This document shows positions 29,887 through 42,308 of a stretch of DNA of 64,000 bases, one piece after another (positions within the stretch are counted from its first letter, which is position 1; each line of letters begins with the position of its first letter). Source of the stretch: Lithodes maja (Eukaryota; Arthropoda; Malacostraca; Decapoda; Lithodidae); NCBI GenBank assembly GCA_037953745.1, contig JBAKBP010000707.1, positions 124,001 through 188,000 of the forward strand. Direction: 5' to 3'. Under the pieces are notes generated by a model. It ran no database searches and had not been told where the DNA came from. It worked only from the letters and a program-made list of their open reading frames with translations. The position numbers and the translations under genes were made by a program.

Positions 29887-29921
<35 letters not shown>
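29640..29921 (+). repeat. Retroposed sequence ending in a 35-base poly(A)
   Basis: A G-rich, non-coding stretch ends in GGATAG followed by 35 A (29887-29921), the structure of a SINE or LINE 3' end. The body was not matched to another copy in the window. Confidence 0.5.
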
Positions 29922-29922
<1 letters not shown>

Positions 29923-30734
29923 AGGTTGCCGACCAAGGGTAACGAGTTCCATCCACCCGGATTTTTTATAAGGTTGTCTCCCCTGGATGGGTTGCCAACC
30001 AAAGCTAACGAGTTCCATCCACCTTTGTATAAAAACTATTACTGTACTTCAAATTTCCCTTGGCAGCACATTATTACTTTTGTTATCCACACTCTGACAA
30101 ATTTGCTTACTCATTTACTGCTAACTCTAGCTTCATGTTTCACCATTATGATATTCTGTGAGTAGCTGGTCGTGTACATTGAGGTTTCTGAAAGACAATG
30201 CTTTAGTGTGTCCTTCAAATTTTAATCATCTTCTTTTCTCATATATCACACATTCTATCAATATCTCTTTGCCTAGTTGATCACACACACAATGTAGTAA
30301 TGTATGAGCTTTGTTTAGCCCATCATATTATGCATTTTGTACATCATAACTCTTGAATGTCCAAACAATAGTCTTTTCATTATTTTGTATACAGGTATAC
30401 ATGTTATGCTACTTATGCATTACATTTTTTCAGTAACATGAGTAGCCAATGAGCAAATAACTTTTTTTTATGTAAGGCTTTAACTCATTTTCATTGGTAT
30501 CAGCAAACAGGTTGAATGCATATTATATGAGGTTGCTGAATTTTCATAAACAATAATTCAGAAGATCCCAAAATAGAAATAATAAATAAGTGCTTGTATG
30601 ATTCAGCCTTTATTTAGAAATAGGCATGGTCAGTTGACTGAACTTGAGTACAGTAATAGGGGAGCTTGAGGTACAGTCATGGACAACAAATGTTTCCTTC
30701 CTCCATATTTATATTTTCTATCTGTCCGATGAAT
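29922..30734. other. Non-coding sequence with a 33-bp direct duplication
   Basis: GTTGCC-ACCAA-G-TAACGAGTTCCATCCACC occurs twice (about 29925 and 29990). The rest is AT-rich with no gene. Confidence 0.5.
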
Positions 30735-31065
30735 AAGGAAGTAAGAGAGTGGTGTAGTGTGGATGTTGATGTGCTGGAAATTGTGAAAAAGAACACCTTT
30801 AGATGGTTCAGCCATGTGGAACGTATGGGAAGCGTGAGAGAATGACTAAGAGAGTGTACGAGAGTGAGGTGGAAGGACAGAGAGGGAGAGGCAGGACGAG
30901 AGTGAGGTGGAAGGATGAAGTTAGAGGTACAGTACAGTATATGAGAAAAAGCGGTTTTGGTTGGGAGGAGGGGCGTTGGCTGACAGGGGACAGAGGTGCT
31001 TAGGGGAGATTCATTTATGGCCACCACTTCGGGGATCATGGCATTTGGTAATAGATAGATAGATT
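30735..31065 (+). mobile_element. RTE-like LINE 3' fragment
   Basis: Matches the end of the element at 32118-34600: the same MTKRVYESEVEGQRGRGR coding stretch, then a GACAGAGGTGC and CACTTCGGGGATCA 3' region with a (GATA)n tail. 5' truncated and frameshifted. Confidence 0.75.
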
Positions 31066-31139
31066 AATTTTTCAGAAATGTGGACAGTCATATTGGATTT
31101 TATCAACAAAATTGAACATAACAAAATGAGAATACAGTA

Positions 31140-32065
31140 GTGAGGTGAATGTATGGGGTTAAACTGGAAGATAGGGTATCAAATGAGAAGCTATCAATCT
31201 ATCAATATGATGCTTGGCTTCCTGAGGAAGAACCCCAAAAGGGATGGCCATGGCAGAAACTGCCTCCAGGCTCCCAGACATGCTCCCACTGCTCCACTCC
31301 AGAGCCATTTCCACTAAGTGGATTAAGACCATTAACACTGAAGAACCAGACTGAGAGCAGTTCCTCACCCGGATGGTAGTTCCACCACTGTTTTGCTATT
31401 AATTTGTACCCCAGTGAGGGCCTGGCCGGAAGCATATCGATCACAGGAGTGTTCTGAAGATAGGAACCAGTGGTCCACTGCTACAGAAACTGATTGCACC
31501 ACCAAAGTGGTGGGCAGTGGGGTTTCCGCATCCTTACGTCAAAGTAAGAAAATGAAGAAGAGTTACGTTAAATGTAGGGTGTGTATCGCTTGTGGTTTTA
31601 TGTAAGAAACAAGAGTGTGTGTATCATAAGATCAAGCTAGAATTGTTCTTTATGTACCTGAGGCACAGAACAAAACAGCAAAGGAGACCGGTTAGTGAAC
31701 AGGATGTCTAGCAATCCTAATACTCCACTCAAGGTTCTCCCTGGGAGTACAGTACTTCCCTGAATGACTGGTGCCTACACCTTCCTACATACAGGAGGAG
31801 CTGAGGAGGCAGCTAGGCATCTGGAGTATCAGCAAAGATACAAGCAGACTTAGATGGTTCGTGCATGTGGAGAATGGATGATCAAAACTGAGTGAAGAAA
31901 AGCAAATCTGCGAATGTGGAGGGAGATGCACGTGAAGTAGTGCGTTGGTATACTGTATGTTGTACAGTCTGCTTTCAAATTAAATAATAACTGACAAGTC
32001 ACACAGCTCAGAAGATGGCTGCCTGGAACACTGCCATAGGACATGAGACTGAAACCAGACCCCTG
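31140..32065 (+). mobile_element. Decayed fragment of a second RTE-like LINE family
   Basis: Short pieces translate to the endonuclease-RT C-terminal motif ELRRQLGI..IS...SRLRWF.HVE (about 31800-31880) and a tail resembling 48130-48200. It is related to the better-preserved fragments at 47609-48172 and 37500-38080. Many stops and indels; 31150-31750 has no other recognisable content. Confidence 0.5.
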
Positions 32066-32117
32066 TGTGAACCCCTCGGTCTTTAAATAATGAAGGGCAG
32101 AAATCCACCTTCTTCCG

Positions 32118-34600
32118 ACACAGAATGATCCACAGGTACACATGGAAACGGGTGTGGACGATGGAGGATGAGACAGTAGTGGAACGAAAGTCATTGATTG
32201 ATTATGTATGTGTGGATGAACGAATGAAGAAATCTGTGATGGATGCTAGGGTGTATAGGGGTATTGGAGGGGGTCTGTCTGATCATTATGTAGTGGTAGC
32301 TAAGGTTAGGATACAAAAGAAGTGGGTGAGGAGAGCTGGAGGGAGGCGAGAGGAGGGTGGAATGGCGAGGAGGGTGGAGAGGTTGCAGGAGGAGGAAGTC
32401 AGGGAGGAGTACAGGAGAGCAGTGGAAAGACGACTAGGTGGGTTCGACCTGGAAGTTATTGAGGAAGTGGAGGAGATGAGCAAGGTGTTTAAGGAGGAGA
32501 TCTGTGCCGCATGTGAGGAGGTGTGTGGAGTGAGGAGAAGAGGGAGGGGAGTGAAAGGTACAGCATGGTGGACAGAAGAGGTAAGAATAGCTGTGGAAGA
32601 AAAGAAGAAAGCATATAGAGAGTGGTTGGGTAGTAGAGGGAATGAAGATTTCGAGAGACAGAAACAAGTGAGGTACGTGGAGAGTAAGAGGGTGGTGAAG
32701 AGAGTAGTGAAGGAAAGTAAGAGAAGAGTAGATGAGGAATTTGGAAGGAATCTGAGTGTAAAATGGAGGGAGAGTAAGAAACTGTTCTGGAAAGAAGTCA
32801 GAAAGTTAGGGAAGGTAGCAAGGGAAACAGTAAGGGTGTGAAAGATAAGAATGGGAGAATGCTAGCCGAGAAGCAAGAGAGAGTCGAAAGATGGAGGGAG
32901 TACTTCAATGAGTTGCTAAATGTAAGGAATGAAGAGCCAGCAAACATAGCTGGATATGGTATGGGAGGGAGAAGAAGAGAAGTAGTGGAGGAGGAGGTGG
33001 GGATCAGGAGGTCAGAAGTATGGGAAGCCATGAAAAGAGTGAAGTTGGGGAAAGCACCAGGAACAGATGGAGTGTGTGGGCAAATGTTGAGGTATGGTGG
33101 TGAGATAGTGATCGAATGGGTATGGAAAATGTGCAAACTAGCATGGGAGAAGGGGAGTGCACCCGATGACTGGAAGACTGGCATAATAGTCCCCCTATAT
33201 AAGGGCAAAGGGGAAAGAGGAGTGTGTGGTAACCACCGAGGAATATGTCTTCTAAGCGTAGTAGGGAAGGTATACAGTAGGGTAGTGATTGAGAGAGTGA
33301 GAGCGAGAACGGAGAAATGGATAGGCGACGAGCAGGGAGGTTAAAGGAAGGGAAGAGGATGTGTAGATCAGATTTTTACCCTGAATTGTGTTGTGGAGAA
33401 ATATCTGGAGAAGAAACAAAAGGTGTATGTTGCCTTTATGGACTTGGAGAAAGCCTATGACAGAGTAGATAGAGAAGGTTTGTGGAAAGTATTTAGAATA
33501 TACGGAGTAGATGGCAAGTTGCTGAAAGCAGTGAAGAGCATATAATGAGGGTGCAAAGGCGGCAGTACGTGTGGAGAGTGAGCAGAGCGAGTTCTCTGAC
33601 CTGAATGTTGGTTTGAAACAGGGGTGTGTGATGTCTCCGTGGTTGTTTACTGTATATATGGATGGAGTCATGAAAGAAATACTATCAAGAGCAGTGGATG
33701 TTGGTGTATCGCTGAAAAGGGAGGGAATTGAGTGGAAGCTACCTATACTGCTGTTTGCGGATGATACAGTTCTGATGAGTGATAATGAATGGGAGTTGCA
33801 GGGTCTGGTAAATGAGTTTGGAACAGTGCGCAAAAATCGGAATTTGAAGGTAAATGCGGGGAAGAGCAAGGTTATGGTCTTCGAAAGGGGTGAAGTCACA
33901 GAGTGTGAGGTGAAGCTGAACGGTCAGGCTATGGAGATCGTCAACTCTTTTAAGTATCTGGGCAGTGTGTTGAGTAAAGATGGGACTATGGATGAAGAAG
34001 TGCGGGAAAGGGTACAACAGGGGAAGAGGGTTGTAGGAACGCTGAAAGCAGTAACAAGAAATAGGGTGGTCAGTATGGAAGTGAAGAAGTCCTTGCATGA
34101 CAGTGTGGTAATCCCGACACTGACTTTCGGAAGCGAAGCATGGACGTTGGTTGAGAGACTCAGACCAAGAGTGAGAGCAGTGGAAATGAATTACTTAAGA
34201 AGTGCGTGCGGAGTTACATGGAAGGATAGACAGACTAATGAGGAAGTAAGAAGGAGGTGTGGTGTGGAGGTAGATGTGCTGGAAAGTGTGAAAAGGAACA
34301 AATTGAGATGGTTTGGCCATATGGAACGTATGGAAAGCGAGAGAATGACTAAGAGGGTGTATGAGAGCGAGGTGGAGGGACAGAGAGGGAGAGGTAGACC
34401 GATAGAGAGGTGGAAGGATGGAGTGAGGAAGTATATGAACGAAGGCGGTGCTGGTTGGGGGGAGGGGCGTCGACTGACTGGGGACAGAGGTGCATGGGGG
34501 CGGTTCGTTCGTGGCCACCCCTTCGGGGATCACAGCGTCAGGCAATAGATAGATATATAGATAGAAAAAAAAAAAAAAAAAAACAGAAGACATAATGGCT
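32118..34600 (+). mobile_element. RTE-like non-LTR retrotransposon, 5' truncated, with (GATA)n/poly(A) tail
   Basis: Starts within the endonuclease (SLIDYVCVDER, GLSDHY near 32200-32290), runs through a long Lys/Arg/Glu-rich linker and the reverse transcriptase, and ends with a GATAGATATATAGATAG tail and about 18 A (34566-34583). A shorter copy of the 3' end is at 30735-31065. Confidence 0.8.
32125..34548 (+). pseudogene. Endonuclease-reverse transcriptase of the RTE-like LINE, disabled
   Basis: Coding segments in order: 32125-32841 (end of APE-type endonuclease and linker), 32838-33344 (RT fingers, GKAPGTDGV), 33345-33545 (palm, DLEKAYDRVDREG) and 33571-34548 (GLKQGCVMSPWLF, catalytic FADDTVL, thumb, and the C-terminal LRWFGHMERM / RGRGRP region). 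Frame changes occur near 32840 and 33541, with an in-frame TAA at 33342. The catalytic FADD is intact, but the protein cannot be made whole. The enzyme family nicks the target and reverse transcribes its own RNA there. The RTE clade is my best reading of the motifs; a Jockey-related clade is possible. Confidence 0.7.
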
Positions 34601-35254
34601 GAAATCAATTATCCACATTCTCCCACTCATAGGCAAGGAAGAAGATCCTCAGGCCCCTCGAACTAGGATACTCACCAGAATCACAGATCAATCTGAGAGT
34701 GAATCCAACTACCCTGATTGATGCACCTGGCGGCAATACACCTATGCCCACTGCCCAGGACGCTCCCAACTCTATCCAGGACTTTGACTGGTCCACCCAG
34801 CGACCTAACACCTTCACCAACTCTACTCCGGAAAAATACACCCCGGGAAGAACCCCGGATTCTGCAGCAGAAGGGCAGAAGACCTGAGACTTACCCTTAG
34901 CTCAAATTCACTCTTCCAACTCCAAGGGACAGAAGTATTCGAGCAACTGACACCAGACTGGTGGATGGCATTGGCACTGATAGAGGCAAAGAGAAATGAA
35001 CAGACAATAGGGCTGACAACCCAGATTCGAAAGAAGTGTTAAACTAAACCCTCTTGCCTGCTGCAGCCACCACTGGATTGAGTCCTGGCTTCCAAGTGTC
35101 CTGAGGTTGAGGAGCTAAAATGCCTTATAGCTGGCCACTTCCCGGAGAAGACAGACAATGACTACCAGGAGCTGGACCACCGCATTCTTGCTGCCTGGAA
35201 CCAACTATAGTGGCCGACCCCAGAAGCCCTACGGATTCTGACAACTACGCTACC
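34601..35254 (+). other. Unassigned sequence between two LINEs
   Basis: Contains short frames rich in Thr/Pro with no domain. It may be a decayed gag-like or upstream LINE part, but this is not supported by motifs. Confidence 0.3.
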
Positions 35255-36806
35255 TGCAACATCGAGGCCACTCATATAACACGCAAACTTCAGATTGCAC
35301 TAATGGGATTGAGAGGTGGACAAAGTCAAATGGTTTTCAATTTTCCACTCATAAAACCTTTGCGGTTCACTTTTGTAGGCACAGGAAGCGTTTCTGCCCA
35401 GATAGGGGGACTCTACATCTTCATGGTGAACCCATTCAGTTCAAAGATGAAGTTCGGTTCCTGGGTGTTATTTTGGATTGTCGTTTATCATGGTTACCGC
35501 ACATAAAAGATCTAAAGACCCGATGCTATCGCTCAATGAATGTCGTCAAGCGTTTGGCTCGTACATCTTGGGGTGCTGACAGAAAGGTGCTACTACAGCT
35601 CTACACAGCTTTCATCCAGTCGAAGCTTGATTTTGCTTGTCAAGCTTATGGCCTGGCCAAACCAAAGGTACTTCAGATGCTTGACCCAGTACTGTACTTC
35701 ATCTTGGCATTCGCCTTAGCATTGGTGCCTTCAAGTCGTCTAGGACAGGCAGTCTCTGTATTGAAGCTGGGGTCTTGCCCTTAAAGTTCCGCAGGCAGTA
35801 CCTCCTAATGAAACACTATCTAAAGTGCAAGCAACATCCTGACCATCCTATCTGCCGCAAACTCTTCTCGGCTGAGGGTCTTTTTCACGACCGCTCGGCA
35901 TGGAAACTCTTTGGTTTGGTTGCAGCTCACCTCAATGATGAAGTTCTGCCTGAGGGGATCGACGTCTGGGATTTTCCGGAGAGTCCAGCTCCTTGGAGCA
36001 TTCCCGCACGTGCATCTTGCAGAGAACTCAACAATATTGTGAAGGGCAAAACACTTGCACCGGTCTTCAGGTCTTTGTTTTTACAGCATGCTGGCAAGCA
36101 TGCCGAGGAAACGAAGGTGTACACAGATGGATCTAAGAGTGTAGATTTTACGGCGTATGCAGTGGTGACTGAAGGGGTTACTTTTAGCCGACGCCTCTCT
36201 CCAATTGCCTCTATTTTTACAGCGGAATTATCCGCTATCCTACGGGCACTCAGGATGGTTGGGAACCTTGAGGGGAGCTCCTTCGTGATTTGCTCAGATT
36301 CTAGAAGCTCTCTCGATGCCCTTCAAGGGGAATTCCGTGGGAGCCCGGTACTTACAGAGATAATGAAATGGCTGGTCACACTTGCATCTCGACATAAACT
36401 GGTCTCTTTCTGTTGGACACCAGCGCATGTGGGAATCCATGGAAATGAGGCTGCAGATTCTGCAGCTAAGCATGCTGATGTCTTTGATGATGACCTCCAG
36501 TTGCCCTACAATGATTATTTGCCTCTCATTAAGTCTGTTATGTTGTCTAAATGGCAGGCTGAGTAGTCTGACAATGTCCTTGATAAACTAAAAGAGATCA
36601 AACCATCTGTAGAACCTTGGCACGAAGCTTGTTCCAAAGTTCGTAGAGAGGAAACTGCTCTTGCTCGCCTCCGCATTGGCCACACTAAACTCACTCATGG
36701 TTATCTCATGGAAAGGACGAACCAGCCGGAGTGTACGGATTGTGCTGTTCTCACGGTTAAACCTATCCTGATAGAATGTCCATCTTTTCAAAGTCAAAAG
36801 GGATAG
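35255..36806 (+). pseudogene. I/Nimb-type LINE C-terminal half: RT tail, RNase H and zinc knuckle
   Basis: Segments align with the I-group polyprotein pattern. 35255-35560 holds the RT thumb region (LSWLPHIKDLKTRC, TSWGADRKVLLQLY). 35775-36566 holds RNase H with the TDGSK catalytic start (about 36120), ELSAIL, SDSRSS and HVGIHGNEAAD. A same-frame continuation to 36806 has LRIGHTKLTH and a Cys-rich ECTDC...IECP knuckle. Frameshifts lie near 35370, 35480 and 35720-35775, and an in-frame TAG sits at 36564-36566. RNase H inside the polyprotein is typical of the I/Nimb group. 5' truncated. Confidence 0.75.
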
Positions 36807-37480
36807 GTACTTTGGAAATATCCACAGACCACTCAGCCTGAGAGCAATCTTAGCTGAGGGCTGTCCTTTTCTGCTGAAAGAATTTTTGTGTTCTGCAAAG
36901 ATGTTGGTATTTTAGGCAAGATTTAGCAGTTTTAGTTACAATCCATTATCTCCCTTTTTATATTTTTAATTGTTGTAATCCTATTTAGTTTTAGGTTTAC
37001 AATACACCACTTTTAGCATTTTTTATTGACACTGGGTACGGCTGATGCCTCCCTCAGTGGGTTACCCCTTTCCTAATTTTTATGTCAACTCCTTACCTGT
37101 AAATAATATATTCCCTTCTGGAATGTTTTACGGCTCTTTCAGCTGCTTGGCATAGAGCCATGATATTTTTTCTAAAATAAAACTAAAAAACATCAAGGCC
37201 ATCTGCCCGGCTAACGACACCACCAGTGATGCTGAGGCCCTCTGCCCGGCCAACAACATCACCAGTGACACTGAAGCCCTCTGCTCAGCACATATATTGT
37301 TGTACTGTATATGCTTATACCTAGTCCTTGTATAATTTTGCATTGTTGTTTTTATACGTTTCCTAAACATATACATACATACATTAAGACTATGATCTAC
37401 ACGTGTGTAGGTCAGTCTTTTGGTTCATCTTACAGCAGCATTCCAGGTAGCTCGGTCTTTGCTATCCCTCTTAGTCCATC
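36807..37480. other. 3' region of the LINE and unassigned sequence
   Basis: T-rich 3' UTR-like sequence, then a short duplicated unit around GGCCCTCTGCCCGGC..AC.ACACCAGTGA (about 37195-37290). No gene. Confidence 0.4.
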
Positions 37481-37499
37481 CTTTGTCTAAGAGGTCAGT

Positions 37500-38080
37500 T
37501 TGTACTACATGATTCCACGTTTTTCTTGGTCTACCTCCACGTTCTTAGCCTTGCTTTTCTTAACCCAATTATTCTCATCCATCCATTCCACATGTCCATA
37601 CGATCTAAGCCTGCTCCTTCGCATCTCCTCCCGAATACTCTCAATGCCTAAGCACCCTCCGAGTTCTACACTGGGGGTCTGTCTCTCATAGCAGACCCAC
37701 ATATCCATCTCACCATCTTCATCTAATTTTGTTCCATCCCATTTATATCTTCCATCTTGACTGGCCAGGTTTCGCTAGCATAAACCATTACATTTCCAAC
37801 ACAAATACTATATAACCTCCCATCCAGTCATAGGGAGAGTCCTTTCACGGTCAATTACTATATAACCTCCCATCCAGTCATAGGGAGTCCTTTCACGGTC
37901 AATAACTGCAGCATCTTACTGAACTTCTTCCATCCACTTCTGACTCTCGCGACTGAGCAGGTCTCAGCTCTACCTTCAGCAGCAATCATTACGCCCAAGT
38001 AACAGAATTTTTCTTCACACTCCAGGTGCACATTCCCAAACTCTACGCTACTCCTGGGAATTGCTATACGCAAATGACCT
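37500..38080 (-). pseudogene. RTE-like LINE C-terminal fragment, reverse orientation
   Basis: Minus-strand pieces CYLGVMIAAEGRAE.....RVRSGWKKF and GIESIREEMRRSRLRSYGHVEWMDENNWVKK match the C-terminal part at 47609-48172. The middle is missing or shifted. A 53-bp tandem duplication at 37807-37905 breaks the coding sequence further. Confidence 0.65.
37807..37905. repeat. Tandem duplication of about 53 bp
   Basis: CTATATAACCTCCCATCCAG...CACGGTCAA occurs twice in succession, differing by two bases (an extra AG in the first copy). Confidence 0.8.
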
Positions 38081-38989
38081 AGTACATATCGCAGATAACG
38101 TGCAGGATACCGAGGCCAAGTTCAGAAGATGGAGAGAGGGCATGGCAAGTAAAGAATTAAGATGATGCAGATTTTAACACTGTGCACTCCCTTGATTAAC
38201 AGGGCTAGGGTGTGCCCTGTTAAAAGGACTTAACTGAACAATTGCCATAAATCGCTAGATTGAGCTGTCCAAACTCTTGACAGTAGATTGCATGTTATAA
38301 AGACAATAGGAAGGTATACACACATGTGATATTCTTGGAACCGCGACAGTCGCTTTTTTTTTACCCAGTCCTCCAGTGATGTCACTCATCAAATGACGAC
38401 TCGCCTAAATATAGTCTTCAAACAGGATCGGTATATTGTGTTTTCCACCAAAAATGTGGAGTACAATGGATAGATATAAACATAAGTAAACCCTCGCCAT
38501 CTCGGACCTCTAGAGGTCGGAAACCCGTACTAGCCGGACTGGCTACGGCCTCTCGGACATGTACTTCCGTATTTCGGACATTTCCGTCATCGTTCCGACA
38601 GTGTCCGACGTTGTCCGATGACTCCCTCACGTCACCGGGCAATAAGGGTGAATATCCGACAAACAGAAGGGACGTCCGACGCCATCTACATCCGGGGCAA
38701 ATTTTCGTTGGTGAACTATTAGTTATATGGGATTAATTAGGTTAGGTCCGAACCATCAGGCATATACCCCTATAATGTTCGTAAACACCATATAAAAGTA
38801 ATAATAAATTGTTATAATTAATAAATTATATACAGTAACCCCCCGCTAACTATAAGGGTCGTATTTGTCATTAATATGATAAATTTCACACGGGAAAAAA
38901 AAAAAATTATCCCCGCGCTGTAGGCCTAATCCCTCCCCTCCCTGTCCCAAGCCTCAACTCCGACCCCGTTACTGTGATGATGTTGATAA

Positions 38990-40070
38990 GCCTATCTTAT
39001 TTATTATTTATCTATGTGCTGGAAGGATATATTTTTCAATTCCATCACATTAGAAATTATTCAAAGATTACAAAAAGTCCAAATAAGACATACAGTAGGG
39101 TCTCACATAAAACGAGTTTATGGTCGATAAACGAGGGCGTTTTATGCGAATTTCGTTTTATGTGAACACAGCATTTTGGTGGCGCAATATCGTCAATGTT
39201 CACTGTAAGCGAAAATTTTCGTACAAAGCGAACGATATTTCATACAAAGCGAACTATATTTCATACAAAGCGAACGATATTTCGTACAAAGCGACGATAT
39301 TTCATACAAAGCGAACTATATTTCGTACAAAGCGACGATATTTCGTACAAAGCGATATTTTAGGTCGGTCGTTTTAATCGAGACTCGTTTTATGCGAACA
39401 CGTTTTATGCGGGACCCTACTGTAGTTATGTTAATGAATAAGGGAGTTAGGTAGATGAATTAGAGAAATAGATAGATAGAAAGAGTGTGTATATCGAGGG
39501 AACAAAACAAAACAAAAAATCTATCAAGCGTAAATCTTCCGTCTCTGCTCGCACGGAGGGGAGGGTTGAAATATTGTGTTGACTATCTTATTTCATATAT
39601 ACTTTAATTAATTTCATTGGGGGTGTGGTGGTGAGATTAATAAAAATAATATTATTATTTATCTATGTGCTGGAAGGATATTATATTTTTCAATTCCATC
39701 GCATTAGAAATTATTCAAAGATTAAAAAAAGTCCAAATAAGACATAGTTATGTTAATGTATAAGGGAGTTAGGTAGATATGCATTAGAGAGATAGAAGGA
39801 GAGTGTATATCGAGGGAACAAAACAAAACAAAAAATCTATCAAGCGTAAATCTTCCGTCTCTGCTCGCACGGAGGGGAGGGTTGAAATATTGTGTTGACT
39901 ATCTTATTTATTATTTATCTATGTGCTGAAGGATATTATATTTTTCAATTCCATCGCATTAGAAATTATTCAAAGATTACAAAAAGTCCAAATAAGACAT
40001 AGTTATGTTAATGTATAAGGGAGTTAGGTAGATATGCATGAGAGATAGTTAGATAGAAAGAGAGTTGCAG
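38990..40070 (+). repeat. Satellite array, unit about 266 bp, three partial copies
   Basis: The unit includes ATTTATCTATGTGCTGGAAGGATA, CAAAAAGTCCAAATAAGACATAGTTATG and CGTAAATCTTCCGTCTCTGC. Copies begin near 39000, 39655 and 39900. The same unit occurs in reverse orientation at 48470-49260. Confidence 0.8.
39093..39422. mobile_element. mariner-type MITE with internal 20-bp tandem repeats
   Basis: Ends CAGTAGGGTCTCACATAAAACG and CGTTTTATGCGGGACCCTACTG are inverted and flanked by TA on both sides. The neighbouring satellite copies show the empty site GACATAGTTATG, which demonstrates insertion at TA with TA duplication. The centre (39225-39357) is made of about seven variants of a CATACAAAGCGAACGATATTT unit. 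Confidence 0.85.
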
Positions 40071-40531
40071 AGGGGGAGTGAGCGATTTTATGTGGAAAAA
40101 AGCTAAAAATACCCTGGCTAAAAATACCCTGGCAAAAAACTTCCGAACCATCGGTAAATCTCGGTAAAAAAATTGTAAAGTTGAGCCAAAGCGTTTGTTG
40201 TGCAGGCAAGGGGTAGTACTATGCAACCTTCGTTAAAGTGAAAATTCGTTGCAAGAGTGTTCGTTGTGCAGGGGTTTACTGTACTGTGTTTTGTATTACA
40301 GATTATAGGGTTCGAATAGGGTTGTCTTCGTTTTCTAGGTTGACGCGGACGTCTCTCTTGAGGTCGGATTTTTTCCGTAGTCTCCGATTTCATTGTTGTC
40401 TCGGACGGACATTGGTTAGGTCGGATTTTATCCTCTGTTAGGTCGGACACAAGCCGGACTCTGGACATCTCGGATTTTCGGTTATTTCGGACTGGGTCTC
40501 CCCCCAATTAGTCCGAGATAGCGAGGGTTTA

Positions 40532-41787
40532 CTGTACAGTGTAACAGGACCCAATCTATATGCTAACGTTGTTATTTTTTGTGTTTGAAGATTATATAAA
40601 CAGCTGAAATAGTTTACTTCCGACGTGGCTTTCAAATTTTATCGCGGCAGTAAATGTGGTAATGGTGTGTTTTTCACTTAAAAAGTAGAGTAACGTTGAA
40701 TGATAGACAATTTTATTGTAATAGAACCCAATCTGCATGTTAGCATTGTTATTTTTTTATATCTGTAGCTTATATGAGGAGATATTTCGAAGGTGTCGGA
40801 GGTTTTCCCTATGTAGGGCAGGAGAAAGGGTGGAGGGAGGCGGGTTCTCGCTCATCCCTTGTCCACCTTCCTTTGAATTCACGTAGTTTGCTGCTGACAC
40901 TTGTCGACTTTCACTCAGGGATGGCGTGTGAGGATGTATGAAGGCCCAGGGGATGTGGAGAGATAATAATTACAAGTATACTAGCTGAGGTACCCGGCAC
41001 TGCCCGAGGGAAAATCAAAGTATGGACTGTCTATCTTGGGGAAGGGGCTTCGTCCTGCTACCCCCGGGGGATCCCGTGCTCACCACTCAAATGGCAGACA
41101 GTACCCCCAAAGAGTTGTACACACATACTCGGAGGAACCCCAAGGCAAAGAAGCCTTGGAGGACTTCTAGCAGAAAGTTGAGGAATTGCACATCGCTGAT
41201 CCAGATTCTAATTTGCAAGGAATGGATTTTTATATCGACCTTCGCCACCACTTCCAGTAGCGGGCGTAACCAGCAACCTCCATAAACCACCGATCTTTGA
41301 CAAATTATTACTAAATAACACTTGAGCCAAATTACTTGTGGATATATGAGCATATCATAAACTCTCAAAGAGCCGGGGGTCGTGTGTATATCATCGGCTG
41401 GCGCTACGCAAGCCGACTATATTTACCGAAAATTACTTTCATTCCATGCTCTTTTTCATGCATAAGCAAGAGCCAGAGCGTAATACAATTATATATCCGT
41501 GAAAGGACGATGATAGCGCTTTCCAATGACACCTGAATCATCCTAGTACGACTTCTGGTTATCTTGCAATGATCGTGCAACCGAAGGGCAAAATCGGTAA
41601 TTTATTGACAATTTTGAGGTTATTGGTGTGTGAGGGAGGGTGAGGGAGGGTGTGTGAGTGAGGGAGGTGTACGTGGTGTAGGAATAGGTTTTTACACCAT
41701 GCCCAAAAGAGGATTTATAGAGCTCCGATCTTACTCTCAACCATCTTAACAATTTTACCAACACACCTAAACTTTGTTAAATGCTGA
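40532..41787. other. Non-coding sequence between two elements
   Basis: No supported gene. Contains GGGAGG repeats near 41630-41665 and a CCCGGCACTGCCCGAGGG-type motif near 40990. Short open frames have no recognisable domain. Confidence 0.4.
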
Positions 41788-41829
41788 AATTACGGGTTTG
41801 ACAACCCGAAGGGAAGGAAGGAAAACTAA

Positions 41830-42145
41830 CTATTTAGTAATGGTTCCGTAGTCAATGACGTGAGAGACTTATATATATAAGGGCTCCCCGGAGACCCCCG
41901 TGAGGGTCCCGGAGAAAGCATAACGCGACCCAAATATATAAAAAGTACATCCTAGGGTGAAGCCCTTTACTTAGTTCCTAGGGAACATCATTAAAAAAGG
42001 TAACCATAAGAAAAAGAAAGAAATTTTTTATGAGTAAAAGATTAGAAACTATGAATGTTGTATTACTAAATCAACTAGCGCGCCGTTATACAGTCCTTCC
42101 CTTGCACGCGTCCCCCAGCTGGTCACGCTGGGTTTATACGTCCTT
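41830..42145 (+). repeat. Inverted terminal repeat of DIRS element Q, right end
   Basis: Inverted copy of 54310-54615 with a few mismatches; shares GGCTCCCCGGAGACCCCCGTGAGGG, CTAGCGCGCC and CCAGCTGGTCACGCTGGG. Confidence 0.8.
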
Positions 42146-42207
42146 CATAGTACTAAGTTGCGCATGTGCATGGGAAGAGGGAGGAGGGAGGGCCGCTTTA
42201 CGTCATT

Positions 42208-42308
42208 GACTACGAAACCATTACTAAATAGTTAGTTTTCCTTCCTTCCCTTCGGGTTGTCAAACCTGTAATTTAGTAATGGTTCTCTCCGTCAATGACG
42301 TGAGAGCC
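42208..42308 (+). repeat. Internal complementary region of DIRS element Q
   Basis: First part (ACTACGAAACCATTACTAAATAG... to CTGTAAT) is complementary to the 41789 end; second part (ATTTAGTAATGG... to GAGAGCC) is complementary to the 54621 end. The two meet at ATTT. Confidence 0.85.

Larger units (their letters stand above)
38484..40531. mobile_element. TIR element of about 2 kb enclosing satellite repeats
   Basis: The left end AGTAAACCCTCGCCATCTCGGAC (about 38484) and the right end GTCCGAGATAGCGAGGGTTTACT (to about 40531) are inverted copies with TA at the junctions. Inside are GGTCGGA/TCCGA-rich arms, the 266-bp satellite (38990-40070) and a nested MITE (39093-39422). Non-coding. Confidence 0.65.

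Noticed and set aside
39225..39357. Possible CRISPR-like array of short repeats
   Set aside because: The units are contiguous variants without unique spacers and lie inside a MITE of an animal genome.
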